Notes: generated by a model from the letters alone, not told the origin. Counted from the stretch's first letter, positions 1 through 9,641 are shown. The stretch: 64,000 nucleotides of DNA from Tenacibaculum sp. 190130A14a (GCF_964048965.1 NZ_OZ040189.1:2914001-2978000); one strand, 5' to 3'. Translations and numbers: made by a program.

Positions 1-760
1 TGAAGTACTTTTGTAAATCTATTGGAAGCTCAACCTTTATTAATTGGTTATTTCTTTCTAAAACTAATTTTCCCTTCTCGTTTTTATTTATATAACCATT
101 AAAGTCATAACTATAGTGGAATTGCGTTTCATCAAACCTAAAACTTCTCCAAGAAATCCCAGAGTATTTAATGGATTTTTTAAAGTTATTTCTTTCCTTA
201 AAATCTCTACCATTAAAAGAATAATTAAGCCCTTTTTGACTTAGATAGAAGAGTGAATCATTTCGTTTATAAACTGAAGCTATAAAATTGTTTTTATTAA
301 CAAATTGATACTCTTTGGTTGTCAAATCAACACTTAATATATACCAAAAATTAAATACAATTAAACGATTCTTGAATAACTTATAGTCTGCCAATTGTCC
401 ATTAGCTTCTTTTTCTAAATCAATAAAAAGTTGAAGTTCATCATTTTCAACATAAAAAAATTGTCCTGTAATATTATTACACCAAACCCTTCCTTGTTTA
501 TCTAGTTTTAAACCAAATACAGACAATGCTCTTTTTTCAGGATGGGTATAATTTTTGAATTCTTTTCCATCGTACCTAAAAAGACCTTTGTCAGCAGCAA
601 GCCAAATATACCCTTTATCATCTTCCAAAACATCGTAAAATTCAATATCTGGCAACCCATCTTTCTCTGTCAAATGTTCAAAAACAGGATGCTGAGCAAA
701 TACTATACTAGAAGAAAACAATAGAATATAAAATAAGTATAACGTAACTTTATTCATCAT
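1..760 (-). CDS. Two-component regulator propeller protein, N-terminal part (3' end outside window)
   Basis: Reading from 760 leftwards there is an open frame of 253 codons that runs off the window edge without a stop. It starts with two adjacent ATGs (760 or 757) and a signal peptide ending VFA/Q near residue 23. The following segment (FEHLTEKDGLP, then DDKGYIWLAADKGLFRYDG, later LDKQGRVWCNN) is the repeat style of Reg_prop beta-propeller sensors, which form the periplasmic input part of hybrid histidine kinases or one-component regulators in Bacteroidota. The membrane and output domains (kinase, LuxR or LytTR) would lie to the left, so the class cannot be decided here. Confidence 0.75.
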   Translation of the reverse strand, partial: MMNKVTLYLFYILLFSSSIVFAQHPVFEHLTEKDGLPDIEFYDVLEDDKGYIWLAADKGLFRYDGKEFKNYTHPEKRALSVFGLKLDKQGRVWCNNITGQFFYVENDELQLFIDLEKEANGQLADYKLFKNRLIVFNFWYILSVDLTTKEYQFVNKNNFIASVYKRNDSLFYLSQKGLNYSFNGRDFKERNNFKKSIKYSGISWRSFRFDETQFHYSYDFNGYINKNEKGKLVLERNNQLIKVELPIDLQKYF

Positions 761-809
761 ACTCAAAACTACATTTTTAACTTGATACTTTAGTAAAAAA
801 ATGAATGTA

Positions 810-2027
810 TTAGTTCTCTGTAATTTGAATAAGTAAATTATGTAATCTTTCATCTGAAGATACTGCTTCTATAGAAATATCAGGAGTAGTCTTTGCTTCC
901 TCATTCGCACTTCCATCCGGATTGAGTCCCATTTCTCCTGTAAATCTAACTACGATACCGCTGTTAGGTAAAGTCAATAAAAGAGGATCTGTTCCAACCC
1001 CATCTCCATTAGTTCGTTCTCCTACTACTTTTCCAATTTTAGTAGTTTTAAAAAAGTGCGCTAAAGCCTCTGCACTTGAATACACTAAACCATCTACTAA
1101 TAGATAAATATTCCCTTGATACTTTTGAGTAGACTTAGGCGCTATTGACTGTTCTGTTGAATAGATTAAGTATTCATTTGTTTTAAGTTCTTGTGGTAAG
1201 TTTTCTAAATCTAAATCTTTGTAGTTATACTTTTTTTTAAAATAACTTGGCTTAAACTTTCGTATTCTTTCAGAGTTTTTAAATCCATAATTGACTGTAT
1301 AATTCAAGCTATCTTTTATTAAATAACTAACAATATGATCCATCCAATAAGTGGTATCTCCCCCTTCGTTTCCTTGAATATCAATTATTAAATTAGCATA
1401 GTTTTTTAGATCATTTTGAAAAAATGTTTTTAATCTTTTTGAATCTTCCGCTACTAAATCATAACTAAAAGATTTTATTCTAAGAATAGCAACATAATCT
1501 TCTTTCTTTAAGTCAATCATTAAATTTTGCGTTTCAATACCATCTAAATTTTTTTCTTGGCTCTCTGCTATTTTAGTATGCTTTACTTCTTGTAATTGTT
1601 CTTTTATTGAACTCCAATACTTAGTTTTAACAGTATCTGTTTTTTCAAGTTCTTCTACATAAGATTTATACATTCCATATTCTGCCAACGCTCCTTTATA
1701 ACCTTTGTAAAAATAATCGTAGATTATAGTTGGGTATGTATCGGTATGATCATTATTTAAATCACCTAATATTTCGTTGATAGCAATAAAGAATTCTTTA
1801 TCGTTCCTTGTTTCCGATATTCTCTTTAAATAATCATTTTTGTTTGCAAGCCAATCTACATTATTCAATCTTTTATTTATATAAAAATAAGGATAAGACT
1901 CTTTTAACTCTTTATACAAATACTCAAAATCGTATTTTTTTTCTTCCTCAGACAATTGTGAACTATTATTCTTTACACAACTCGTACCAATTACTGCAAC
2001 CAAAAGAAGTAGTATGAATTTTCTCAT
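810..2027 (-). CDS. S41 family peptidase, lipoprotein
   Basis: The 405-residue product begins with a short hydrophobic signal and a lipobox ending at Cys17 (IGTSC), so it is probably lipid-anchored. The C-terminal half looks like a tail-specific (C-terminal processing) protease: NLIIDIQGNEGGD near residue 215, then LVDGLVYSSAEALAHFF near 310, where the second Ser would be the nucleophile, then VVGERTNGDGVG and a substrate-loop region. No PDZ domain is evident between the N-terminal helical region and the peptidase core. It lies downstream of dnaK on the same strand, but a strong terminator separates them, so it is probably transcribed alone. The substrate is unknown. Confidence 0.8.
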   Translation of the reverse strand: MRKFILLLLVAVIGTSCVKNNSSQLSEEEKKYDFEYLYKELKESYPYFYINKRLNNVDWLANKNDYLKRISETRNDKEFFIAINEILGDLNNDHTDTYPTIIYDYFYKGYKGALAEYGMYKSYVEELEKTDTVKTKYWSSIKEQLQEVKHTKIAESQEKNLDGIETQNLMIDLKKEDYVAILRIKSFSYDLVAEDSKRLKTFFQNDLKNYANLIIDIQGNEGGDTTYWMDHIVSYLIKDSLNYTVNYGFKNSERIRKFKPSYFKKKYNYKDLDLENLPQELKTNEYLIYSTEQSIAPKSTQKYQGNIYLLVDGLVYSSAEALAHFFKTTKIGKVVGERTNGDGVGTDPLLLTLPNSGIVVRFTGEMGLNPDGSANEEAKTTPDISIEAVSSDERLHNLLIQITEN

Positions 2028-2130
2028 TTTTTAAGTGACTTTAAAATATAACAAAGAAGGAATAACTGAAAACAGCATGAATTAACCCTTGATATACTTC
2101 CCAACATCACTTTTAAACTTCCTAAAAAGA

Positions 2131-2165
2131 AAAAGAGATTGTTCTAAATAAGAACAATCTCTTTT
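2131..2165. terminator. Rho-independent terminator downstream of dnaK
   Basis: A perfect 15-bp inverted repeat (AAAAGAGATTGTTCT / AGAACAATCTCTTTT) encloses a 5-nt AAATA loop. On the minus strand it is followed by a U-rich run, so it should end the dnaK transcript before the S41 peptidase gene. Confidence 0.85.
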
Positions 2166-2189
2166 ACAATCAATATAAAACTTAGGTGT

Positions 2190-4088
2190 TTACTTCACTT
2201 CTTCGAAGTCTACATCTTCTACATTATCACTTTCAGAAGAAGCATTTCCTTGAGCTTGTTGCTCTGCTCCATTAGCTCCAGCTTGTTGCTGAGCTGCATA
2301 CATTTCTTCTGAAGCTACTTTCCATGCTTCGTTTATTTTCTCCATTGCAGCATCAATAGCAGCTAGATCTTTAGATTCGTGAGCTTTCTTTAACTCTTCT
2401 AAAGCAGCTTCAATTGGTTGCTTTTTATCTGCTGATAACTTATCTCCAAACTCCTTTAATTGTTTTTCTGTTTGGAAAATCATAGCATCTGCTCCATTGA
2501 TTTTATCTGCTGTTTCTTTAGCTTTAGCATCTGCCTCTGCATTTGCCTCTGCATCTGCCTTCATTTTAGCTATCTCTTCTTCTGATAACCCTGAAGATGC
2601 TTCAATACGAATATCTTGAGATTTACCTGTAGCTTTATCTACTGCTGACACTTTTATAATTCCGTTTGCATCAATATCAAAAACTACTTCAATTTGAGGA
2701 ACTCCTCTTGGTGCTGGTGGAATATCAGTTAATTGGAAACGTCCAATTGTTTTGTTATCTGCAGCCATAGCTCTTTCACCTTGTAACACGTGAATATCTA
2801 CTGATGGTTGGTTATCTACTGCTGTAGAGAATACTTGTGATTTCTTTGTTGGAATAGTTGTATTTGCTTCAATTAATTTAGTAAATACATTCCCCATTGT
2901 TTCAATACCTAAAGATAATGGAGTAACGTCTAATAATAATACGTCTTTCACATCTCCTGTTAAAACCCCACCTTGAATTGCTGCTCCTAAAGACACTACC
3001 TCATCTGGATTTACTCCTTTACTTGGTGCTTTTCCGAAGAACTTTTCTACAGCCTCTTGAATTGCAGGAATACGAGTTGAACCTCCTACTAAGATTACTT
3101 CATCAATATCAGAAGTAGATAAATCTGCATTCTTTAATGCAGTTCTACATGGTTCAATAGTACGTTTTACTAAATCATCAATTAACTGCTCAAACTTAGC
3201 TCTACTTAAAGATCTTACTAAGTGCTTAGGCCCTGAAGCCGTAGCTGTAATATATGGTAAGTTAATTTCTGTTGAAGTTGTACTAGATAATTCTATTTTA
3301 GCTTTTTCAGCAGCTTCTTTTAAACGTTGTAAAGCCATTGGATCTTTACGTAAATCCATGTTTTCTTCCGCTTTAAACTCTTCTGCTAACCAACTAATAA
3401 TTTTTTCATCTACATCATCTCCTCCTAAATGTGTATCTCCATCTGTTGCTAATACTTCAAATACTCCGTCTCCTAATTCTAAGATAGAAACATCATGCGT
3501 ACCACCTCCAAAATCAAAAACAACAATTTTCTTATCTGAATCTGCCTTATCTAATCCATATGCTAATGCAGCTGCAGTTGGTTCATTAATGATACGACGA
3601 ACTTTTAAACCTGCAATTTCTCCTGCTTCTTTAGTAGCCTGACGTTGAGCATCGTTAAAATATGCTGGTACTGTAATTACTGCTTCAGCAACATCTTGTC
3701 CTAAATAATCTTCAGCAGTTTTTTTCATTTTTTGTAATACCATTGCCGATATTTCTTGTGGCGTATATAAACGACCATCAATATCAACACGAGGAGTATC
3801 GTTATCTCCTTTTACTACATTATAAGGTACTCTTTCAGCTTCTTTTTGAGACTCAGAGTATTTGTTCCCCATAAAACGCTTGATAGAATAAACAGTTTTT
3901 GTTGGGTTTGTTACTGCCTGACGTTTTGCTGGATCTCCTACCTTACGTTCTCCTCCTTCTACAAATGCAACAATAGATGGTGTAGTTCTTTTTCCTTCTG
4001 CATTAGGAATTACTACTGGCTCATTTCCTTCCATTACAGAAACACATGAGTTAGTTGTTCCTAAATCTATTCCTATAATTTTACTCAT
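2190..4088 (-). CDS. dnaK: Molecular chaperone DnaK (Hsp70)
   Basis: The 632-residue protein has full Hsp70 architecture. The actin-like ATPase domain starts at [13 protein letters not shown] (residues 5-17) and continues with [12 protein letters not shown] and [13 protein letters not shown]. The substrate-binding domain contains [20 protein letters not shown] and the lid runs to the acidic tail EDVDFEEVK. It refolds proteins in the cytoplasm with DnaJ and GrpE, neither of which is encoded nearby. The ATG at 4088 gives the standard [12 protein letters not shown] start. A TAAATTTG -7 box lies about 35 bp upstream and a strong terminator follows the stop, so it is most likely monocistronic. Confidence 0.98.
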   Translation of the reverse strand: MSKIIGIDLGTTNSCVSVMEGNEPVVIPNAEGKRTTPSIVAFVEGGERKVGDPAKRQAVTNPTKTVYSIKRFMGNKYSESQKEAERVPYNVVKGDNDTPRVDIDGRLYTPQEISAMVLQKMKKTAEDYLGQDVAEAVITVPAYFNDAQRQATKEAGEIAGLKVRRIINEPTAAALAYGLDKADSDKKIVVFDFGGGTHDVSILELGDGVFEVLATDGDTHLGGDDVDEKIISWLAEEFKAEENMDLRKDPMALQRLKEAAEKAKIELSSTTSTEINLPYITATASGPKHLVRSLSRAKFEQLIDDLVKRTIEPCRTALKNADLSTSDIDEVILVGGSTRIPAIQEAVEKFFGKAPSKGVNPDEVVSLGAAIQGGVLTGDVKDVLLLDVTPLSLGIETMGNVFTKLIEANTTIPTKKSQVFSTAVDNQPSVDIHVLQGERAMAADNKTIGRFQLTDIPPAPRGVPQIEVVFDIDANGIIKVSAVDKATGKSQDIRIEASSGLSEEEIAKMKADAEANAEADAKAKETADKINGADAMIFQTEKQLKEFGDKLSADKKQPIEAALEELKKAHESKDLAAIDAAMEKINEAWKVASEEMYAAQQQAGANGAEQQAQGNASSESDNVEDVDFEEVK

Positions 4089-4121
4089 AATCTTTATTTA
4101 TACTTTTTTAAGTTTTTAATT

Positions 4122-4129
4122 CAAATTTA
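4122..4129 (-). promoter_or_regulatory. Candidate -7 box of dnaK promoter
   Basis: On the minus strand the sequence reads TAAATTTG, an exact match to the Bacteroidota TAnnTTTG -7 element, 33 bp before the dnaK start codon. A TTTG occurs 14 bp upstream, which is shorter than usual for the -33 box. Confidence 0.45.
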
Positions 4130-4228
4130 CGTTTTGAATTAGTCAAAGTATATGCCAATACAGATTTACAGGAAATTTGACAGAAAAATAAAATAAATTA
4201 GTTTTTTTAATGACAGTGTGTCACAAAA

Positions 4229-4828
4229 TCAGACATTTTTATAGCACTCATGCACCAATTTAATATTCGCGTAAGTATCCTTTAAAGCTTCTTTAACTCC
4301 ATTCTCTCCCCTAAATTCAACTTTAGTAATTCCTTCTTCTAATTGAGGAGTAAGCTTTCCTTTATAATTAGACTTCATTAAATACCAATAGGTCTCTTTC
4401 AATCGGTATTCATTATCTTGTACAAACAAATGGTAGGTATTTAAAAGAAAATCAACAATTGAAATATTACTTATACCACACTCTTCTTCTACTTCTCTTA
4501 CCGCAGTTTCTTTAACAGACTCTCCTTTTTCTATTCTTCCTTTTGGTAAATCCCACTTATTACCTCTATAAATAAATAGAATTTCATTTTCATCATTTAG
4601 TACCAAACCTCCAGCTGCAGAAATTACTTTAAACTCCTTTTTAAAATTGTTCCAATCGTTTTCTAAATTGTTACTATACAAATACACTCCTTCGTACTTT
4701 CCTAATTTAAGTTTATGAATTAATTCACTTATGGAAACAGTTTTTATAATATATACCGGGTATTTTTCCTCTTTTTTTAGTGATGAGGTTAAGATAATTG
4801 GCTTATCATTGACAAAAACTTTATACAT
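4229..4828 (-). CDS. Nudix hydrolase
   Basis: A 199-residue protein if translation starts at ATG 4828 (MYKVFVNDKP); a TTG 21 bp further upstream would overlap pyrE and is unlikely. The Nudix box is complete: G-x5-E-x7-REVEEECGI around residues 112-134 (GRIEKGESVKETAVREVEEE), preceded by NKWDLPKG. The N-terminal 65 residues are a separate region with no motif I recognise. Nudix enzymes hydrolyse nucleoside diphosphates linked to another group; the substrate cannot be told. The gene is head-to-head with pyrE, only 7 bp separating the start codons, so the two promoters must lie in each other's coding sequence. Confidence 0.9.
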   Translation of the reverse strand: MYKVFVNDKPIILTSSLKKEEKYPVYIIKTVSISELIHKLKLGKYEGVYLYSNNLENDWNNFKKEFKVISAAGGLVLNDENEILFIYRGNKWDLPKGRIEKGESVKETAVREVEEECGISNISIVDFLLNTYHLFVQDNEYRLKETYWYLMKSNYKGKLTPQLEEGITKVEFRGENGVKEALKDTYANIKLVHECYKNV

Positions 4829-4831
4829 TTG
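4824..4831 (+). promoter_or_regulatory. Candidate -7 box of pyrE promoter
   Basis: TACATTTG matches TAnnTTTG exactly and ends 4 bp before the pyrE ATG at 4836. A TTG at 4798-4800 lies 23 bp upstream, at the long end of the accepted spacing. The predicted start point would fall on or beside the ATG, implying a leaderless pyrE mRNA. Confidence 0.45.
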
Positions 4832-4835
4832 CGGT

Positions 4836-5489
4836 ATGGATTTTAACAAAGATACGGCAAAAAAAACAGCTGAACTTCTTTTACAAATAAAAGCTATAAA
4901 ATTGAGTCCACAGACTCCATTTACTTGGGCTTCAGGTTGGAAATCTCCTATTTATTGTGATAATAGGATTACCTTATCATACCCTCCAGTAAGAAACTTT
5001 TTAAAAGAAGAGATTGCTAAATTAGTAGAAGAAAAACACGGAAAACCTGATGTAATAGCAGGTGTTGCCACAGGAGCTATTGCAATTGGTATATTAGTTG
5101 CACAAGAACTAGGGGTTCCTTTCGTATATGTTCGACCAGAGCCAAAAAAACATGGTAGAAAAAACCAAATTGAAGGGCATATTGAAAGCGGACAAAATGT
5201 AGTAGTAATTGAAGATTTAATTAGTACTGGGAAAAGTAGTTTAAACGCTGTTCAAGCTTTAAAAGAAGCAGACGTTAATGTTAAAGGGATGGTTGCTATC
5301 TTCTCTTATGGTTTCGATTTAGCTACTGAAAACTTTAAAGAGAAAAACGTAGAGCTAACTACCTTAAGTAACTATGAGTACCTATTAGAACAAGCTTTAG
5401 ATAGCCAATACATTACATCAGAAGAATTAAGAATGCTTGAAGACTGGAGAGTATCTCCAAGTACTTGGAAGCAAAACGAAGAATTATAA
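4836..5489 (+). CDS. pyrE: Orotate phosphoribosyltransferase
   Basis: The 217-residue enzyme joins orotate and PRPP to give OMP in pyrimidine synthesis. The frame is open further upstream, but the ATG at 4836 (MDFNKDTAKKTAELLLQIKA) gives the standard family N-terminus. Visible signatures are FTWASGWKSPIYCDNR (residues 25-40), the VATGAIAIG segment, and the PRPP-binding loop VVVIEDLISTGKSS near residue 120. It is divergent from the Nudix gene and 13 bp upstream of the SRPBCC gene on the same strand, with which it is probably cotranscribed. Confidence 0.96.
   Translation: MDFNKDTAKKTAELLLQIKAIKLSPQTPFTWASGWKSPIYCDNRITLSYPPVRNFLKEEIAKLVEEKHGKPDVIAGVATGAIAIGILVAQELGVPFVYVRPEPKKHGRKNQIEGHIESGQNVVVIEDLISTGKSSLNAVQALKEADVNVKGMVAIFSYGFDLATENFKEKNVELTTLSNYEYLLEQALDSQYITSEELRMLEDWRVSPSTWKQNEEL
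4847..4854 (-). promoter_or_regulatory. Candidate -7 box of the Nudix gene promoter
   Basis: The minus strand reads TATCTTTG, an exact TAnnTTTG match, 18 bp before the Nudix ATG and inside codons 4-7 of pyrE. Together with the box at 4824-4831 it makes a face-to-face promoter pair. Confidence 0.4.
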
Positions 5490-5502
5490 AAAAACAACAT
5501 AT

Positions 5503-5892
5503 ATGAATATAGAAGGAAATACTATAACTGTACAAAAATCATCAAAAGAGTTATTTGAGTTTTTTTCAAAGCTTGATAACTTTGAACAGTTAATGCCAGA
5601 AAACACTCAAAAATTTGAGGTAGATGGAGATAGCTTTATTTTTGGCTTGAAAGGAATGCCAGAAATACGTTTAGTTATGAAAGAAAAAACAGAGTTTTCT
5701 AATATTACATTAGGTGCTGCGAGTAGTAAATTACCTTTTACTTTAGCTGCTGATATTAATGAAGTTTCAGAAAATGAAAGTAAGGTTACCTTAAAATTCA
5801 ATGGAGATTTTAATCCAATGATGGCAATGATGGTAAAAAAACCATTATCAAAATTTATAGAGACCTTAACTGAAAATATAGAAAAAATTTAA
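5503..5892 (+). CDS. SRPBCC (START-like) family protein
   Basis: A 129-residue protein beginning MNIEGNTITVQKSSKELFEFFSKL; the ATG at 5503 is preferred over an upstream TTG inside pyrE. The pattern of an N-terminal strand, a helix with FEFFSKLDNFEQLMPENTQ, several beta strands and a long C-terminal helix (FIETLTENIEKI) fits the START-like ligand-binding fold. No catalytic residues are evident and no ligand can be proposed. It follows pyrE by 13 bp and its 3' end overlaps that of the convergent birA by 4 bp. Confidence 0.7.
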   Translation: MNIEGNTITVQKSSKELFEFFSKLDNFEQLMPENTQKFEVDGDSFIFGLKGMPEIRLVMKEKTEFSNITLGAASSKLPFTLAADINEVSENESKVTLKFNGDFNPMMAMMVKKPLSKFIETLTENIEKI

Positions 5893-6620
5893 GCGAATGA
5901 AACCTCTTTGAGGTCGAATTCTTTTAAAGTTTCATCTTCTAATTCTAATTGGAGTTTCCCTTCTTGAGAGACTCCAATTATTTTTCCCATAAATAATTTA
6001 CCCTCCATTGTTTTAAACATACTCGGAATATTTTTTTTGTAAAGATTATTGAGATATCTAGTTTCCAAAATATCTTCTTCCTTTTTGTTTAATAACTTTA
6101 TATTTGATTGCAATCTTTCCAAGATTAACTGAAACACCTTTTCTTTTGATATTTCTTGTCCTATAATATTTCTTATGGAAGTTGCATTAGGTAACTCTTC
6201 AGTAAAAAAATCTTGATTAACATTTAATCCAATTCCAATTATCGAAGACACAATGAGGTTTCTACTAAGTGAATTTTCAATTAAAATTCCACCTATTTTT
6301 TTATTCCCTGACATTATGTCGTTAGGCCATTTAATTGTCAATCTATTTATTCCTAAACTTTTAACCGCTTCAAAAACACTTAATGCCACGGCAAAACTCA
6401 AATATCTATGCTGCTCAAACAACAGCGACTCAAACCTAACAAAAGTACTAAAAGTCAGGTTTTTACCCTCTTCTGAAACCCATTTACTATTCATTTGCCC
6501 CCTTCCCTTTGTTTGACGCTCAGCAACAACTGTTGTAAAATTGTCAATGACACTATTCTCTGCCATTTCTTTTAAAAAAGAATTGGTAGAATCAATGGCA
6601 CTAAGTTTGATTATTTTCAT
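5889..6620 (-). CDS. birA: Biotin--[acetyl-CoA-carboxylase] ligase
   Basis: A 243-residue single-domain biotin protein ligase that forms biotinyl-AMP and attaches biotin to BCCP-type carriers. The core motif GRGQMNSKWVS lies near residues 40-50, followed by LTIKWPNDIM, KKIGGILIEN and GIGLNVNQ, all of which line the active site. The small C-terminal SH3-like domain is present (GKIIGVSQEGKLQLEL). There is no N-terminal winged-helix domain, so this form is an enzyme only and not a biotin-operon repressor. It is divergent from rsfS. Confidence 0.92.
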   Translation of the reverse strand: MKIIKLSAIDSTNSFLKEMAENSVIDNFTTVVAERQTKGRGQMNSKWVSEEGKNLTFSTFVRFESLLFEQHRYLSFAVALSVFEAVKSLGINRLTIKWPNDIMSGNKKIGGILIENSLSRNLIVSSIIGIGLNVNQDFFTEELPNATSIRNIIGQEISKEKVFQLILERLQSNIKLLNKKEEDILETRYLNNLYKKNIPSMFKTMEGKLFMGKIIGVSQEGKLQLELEDETLKEFDLKEVSFA

Positions 6621-6678
6621 GTACGTTTTGTGGTAAAAACAAGTATCAATATTACATAAATTACTCGCAAAAAAATAA

Positions 6679-6686
6679 TAACTTTG
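6679..6686 (+). promoter_or_regulatory. Candidate -7 box upstream of rsfS
   Basis: TAACTTTG is an exact TAnnTTTG match 20 bp before the rsfS ATG. No TTG is present at the expected -33 distance. It probably drives the rsfS-ftsH-LUD-cdsA run. Confidence 0.45.
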
Positions 6687-6706
6687 CTAAAACTTAATTT
6701 TTTTTA

Positions 6707-7075
6707 ATGACAAAAAAACAAGCAACTGCAGATGAATTAATATCTGTTATAATTAAAGGGATTGATGATGTAAAGGGTGAGGACATCCAATTATTAGATT
6801 TAAGAGAAATAGACAATACCGTTTGTGATTACTTTATCGTTTGTTCAGGTAATTCAAACACTCAAATAAATGCCATATCTGGCTCTGTACAAAAAATTGT
6901 AAGTAAAGAACTTAAAGACAAACCTTGGCATGTCGAAGGAACGGCAAATGCTGAATGGGTTTTAATGGATTATGTGAATGTAGTAGTTCATATTTTTCAA
7001 AAACAAGTTCGTGAATATTACGATATAGAAAGCTTATGGGGCGATGCAAAAATCACTCAAATAAACCCAGCGTAA
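6707..7075 (+). CDS. rsfS: Ribosome silencing factor RsfS
   Basis: The 122-residue protein matches the RsfS/Iojap family along its length: KGEDIQLLDLREI, CDYFIVCSGNSNTQ, KPWHVEGTANAEWVLMDY and VHIFQKQVREYYDIESLWGDA. These proteins bind ribosomal protein L14 and keep the large subunit from joining the small one when nutrients are scarce. It is the first gene of a plus-strand run in which ftsH follows after 25 bp, an order common in Flavobacteriia. Confidence 0.95.
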   Translation: MTKKQATADELISVIIKGIDDVKGEDIQLLDLREIDNTVCDYFIVCSGNSNTQINAISGSVQKIVSKELKDKPWHVEGTANAEWVLMDYVNVVVHIFQKQVREYYDIESLWGDAKITQINPA

Positions 7076-7100
7076 TTGCTATTTAATTCATATTCAATTT

Positions 7101-9035
7101 ATGAGCGATAAGAAAAAAAATACACCTAAATTTTCATTCAATTCATTTTGGATATACATTCCTATTTTTGTTATTCTTTTGGGATTAAGCTTTTTTAATT
7201 CTGGAAGTTTAGCATCAAGAGATATATCTAAAAATAAGTTTGAAGAAATCTTAAAAGCGAATGACATTAAGAAGATCATTGTGGAGAATAACAATGTTGC
7301 TAAAATCTTCTTAAAGGATGAAGCTGAGAAAAAAGAAGAACACAAACAATTAACAGAATCTCCTTTTTACAGAAAAGGCACACCTTTGTATACGTATAAC
7401 TTCGGTGATTTACAAAACTTCGAAAATCAGATAGATAAAGAAAAGGAAAAGTTAAATTTAGATTTCGACAAGTCTAACATTGAAAAAACCAGTCTTCTTG
7501 AAAATATCTTTAACTTTTTACCTTTTATCTTACTAATCGTTATTTGGCTATTCTTTATGAGAAGAATGTCTGGAGCTGGTGGATCTGGTGGTGCAGGTGG
7601 ACAAATTTTTAACATTGGTAAATCAAAAGCAAAACTTTTTGATCAAGACACTTTGGTTAAAACTACTTTTAAAAATGTAGCTGGTTTAGAAGGAGCTAAA
7701 GAAGAAGTTCAGGAAATTGTAGATTTCCTAAAAAGCCCTGAAAAATATACCAAGTTAGGTGGTAAAATACCTAAAGGAGCCTTATTAGTAGGACCTCCAG
7801 GAACAGGTAAAACTTTATTAGCTAAAGCAGTTGCAGGTGAAGCGGGAGTTCCTTTCTTTTCTTTGTCTGGATCTGATTTTGTTGAAATGTTCGTTGGGGT
7901 TGGAGCATCTCGTGTAAGAGATTTATTCAAACAAGCGCAACAAAAGTCACCATCTATCATTTTCATTGATGAAATTGATGCTATAGGACGTGCTCGAGGA
8001 AAAAACAGTATGACTGGTGGTAATGATGAACGTGAAAACACATTAAACCAGTTATTAACTGAAATGGATGGTTTTGGTACAGATACTAACGTAATTGTAT
8101 TAGCAGCTACCAACCGTGCAGATATTTTAGATAAGGCTTTAATGAGAGCAGGTCGTTTTGATCGTCAAATCTATGTTGACTTACCAGATTTGCACGAGAG
8201 AAGAGAGATTTTCGAAGTGCATATTAAACCATTAAAGTTGGCAGACAATGTAAATATAGAGTTCTTAGCACAACAAACCCCAGGGTTTTCTGGAGCTGAC
8301 ATTGCCAACATGTGTAACGAAGCTGCGCTTATTGCCGCTAGAAACAACAAAGAAGCTATTCAACATCAAGACTTTTTAGATGCTGTAGACAGAATAGTGG
8401 GAGGTTTAGAAAAGAAGAATAAAGTAATTACTCCTCGCGAGAAAAAGGTTATTGCATTTCACGAAGCAGGGCACGCAACTGTTAGCTGGATGCTTGAGCA
8501 TGCCGCACCTTTAGTGAAGGTAACTATTGTTCCTCGTGGACAATCTTTAGGAGCTGCTTGGTATTTACCTGAAGAGCGTAAAATTGTTCAAACAGAACAA
8601 ATGCTTGACGAAATGTGTGCTACTATGGGAGGTCGTGCTGCTGAAAAATTAATTTTTGATAAAATTTCTACTGGAGCTTTAAGCGACTTAGAAAAAGTTA
8701 CAAAGCAAGCACGAGCTATGGTTACCGTATATGGACTGAATGATAAAGTAGGAAATATTACTTATTATGATTCTGCTGGTAATGACTCGTTTGTCAAGCC
8801 TTATAGTGATTCAACTGCAAAGACTATTGACGAAGAAATTTCTAAGATTATCGAAGGTCAATATGAACGTGCTATTGAAATTTTAAAAGAGCATCAAGAC
8901 AAATTATCTGAATTAGCTGATATTTTATTAGAAAAAGAAGTTATATTTAAAGACGATTTAGTTAAGATATTCGGAACTAGACCTTTCGATCAAGAAAAAG
9001 AAAACGAAGTTGTAAACCCTAATACCGAAGAATAG
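7101..9035 (+). CDS. ftsH: ATP-dependent zinc metalloprotease FtsH
   Basis: A 644-residue membrane AAA protease. The first transmembrane helix is at about residues 13-30 and the second at about 135-153, bracketing a periplasmic segment. The Gly-rich linker SGAGGSGGAGG follows. The AAA domain carries Walker A GPPGTGKT (near residue 231), Walker B IIFIDEID and a second region of homology with RAGRFDRQ. The zinc protease site is HEAGH near residue 455. FtsH degrades misassembled membrane proteins and short-lived regulators. The C-terminal tail is rich in Glu and Asn and variable in the family. Confidence 0.98.
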   Translation: MSDKKKNTPKFSFNSFWIYIPIFVILLGLSFFNSGSLASRDISKNKFEEILKANDIKKIIVENNNVAKIFLKDEAEKKEEHKQLTESPFYRKGTPLYTYNFGDLQNFENQIDKEKEKLNLDFDKSNIEKTSLLENIFNFLPFILLIVIWLFFMRRMSGAGGSGGAGGQIFNIGKSKAKLFDQDTLVKTTFKNVAGLEGAKEEVQEIVDFLKSPEKYTKLGGKIPKGALLVGPPGTGKTLLAKAVAGEAGVPFFSLSGSDFVEMFVGVGASRVRDLFKQAQQKSPSIIFIDEIDAIGRARGKNSMTGGNDERENTLNQLLTEMDGFGTDTNVIVLAATNRADILDKALMRAGRFDRQIYVDLPDLHERREIFEVHIKPLKLADNVNIEFLAQQTPGFSGADIANMCNEAALIAARNNKEAIQHQDFLDAVDRIVGGLEKKNKVITPREKKVIAFHEAGHATVSWMLEHAAPLVKVTIVPRGQSLGAAWYLPEERKIVQTEQMLDEMCATMGGRAAEKLIFDKISTGALSDLEKVTKQARAMVTVYGLNDKVGNITYYDSAGNDSFVKPYSDSTAKTIDEEISKIIEGQYERAIEILKEHQDKLSELADILLEKEVIFKDDLVKIFGTRPFDQEKENEVVNPNTEE

Positions 9036-9046
9036 CTTACGTTTTA

Positions 9047-9640
9047 ATGAATTTTTTTAAAAAATTATTTAAATCATATCAAGATTCATCTAGAGACAAG
9101 GAAATAAAAGAACAACATGTTAAACTTGCTCTAGATGATTCTTTTGTTCATCATTTTATTAATAAAGGTGGTAAATTTTTGTACTGCACTTCTTTTAATG
9201 AAGTCATTGCCAACTTTAAACACATCCTTCAAGAGAATAATTGGAAAAAAATTTCTTGTTCTGATGTTGATTTATTGAAAATTGCAAAGCAAGTAGACGT
9301 AAATACATTTGAAAAAAACGATACTAAAATACCTTACTTTACTACTTGTGAACACCTCATAGCTAATAAAGGTGATATTCTTTTTTCTTCAAATCAACTT
9401 GGTAGCAATAAACTATCTAGCTTAACAGATCATTTTATCGTTTATGCAACCACAAGTCAGCTTGTTAAAAATACTGGAGAAGGATTAACAGGTATAAAAA
9501 CTAATTACAAAGGCAACATTCCTACTAACATTAGTTCTATAACAAATTATGTTAAAGAAAATGTAGAAGAGGATAACTTTTTGAATTATGGCAACAGTAA
9601 TTCAAAAAACTTATATTTGCTGCTCTTTGAAGATTTATAA
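9047..9640 (+). CDS. LUD domain-containing protein (LutC/YkgG-like)
   Basis: The 197-residue protein has the LUD pattern of LutC/YkgG: an N-terminal helical part, then IANKGDILFSSNQLGSNKLSSLTDHFIVYATTSQL and a Gly/Thr-rich end. In other bacteria LUD proteins work with LutA/LutB in lactate oxidation, but those partners are absent here. In Flavobacteriia this standalone form sits between ftsH and cdsA, so its role may differ. It begins 11 bp after ftsH and ends 1 bp before the cdsA start, consistent with one operon. Confidence 0.75.
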   Translation: MNFFKKLFKSYQDSSRDKEIKEQHVKLALDDSFVHHFINKGGKFLYCTSFNEVIANFKHILQENNWKKISCSDVDLLKIAKQVDVNTFEKNDTKIPYFTTCEHLIANKGDILFSSNQLGSNKLSSLTDHFIVYATTSQLVKNTGEGLTGIKTNYKGNIPTNISSITNYVKENVEEDNFLNYGNSNSKNLYLLLFEDL

Positions 9641-9641
9641 T

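Noticed and set aside
3358..3642. Plus-strand open frames opposite dnaK
   Set aside because: They are antisense to a strongly conserved gene and have no family resemblance.
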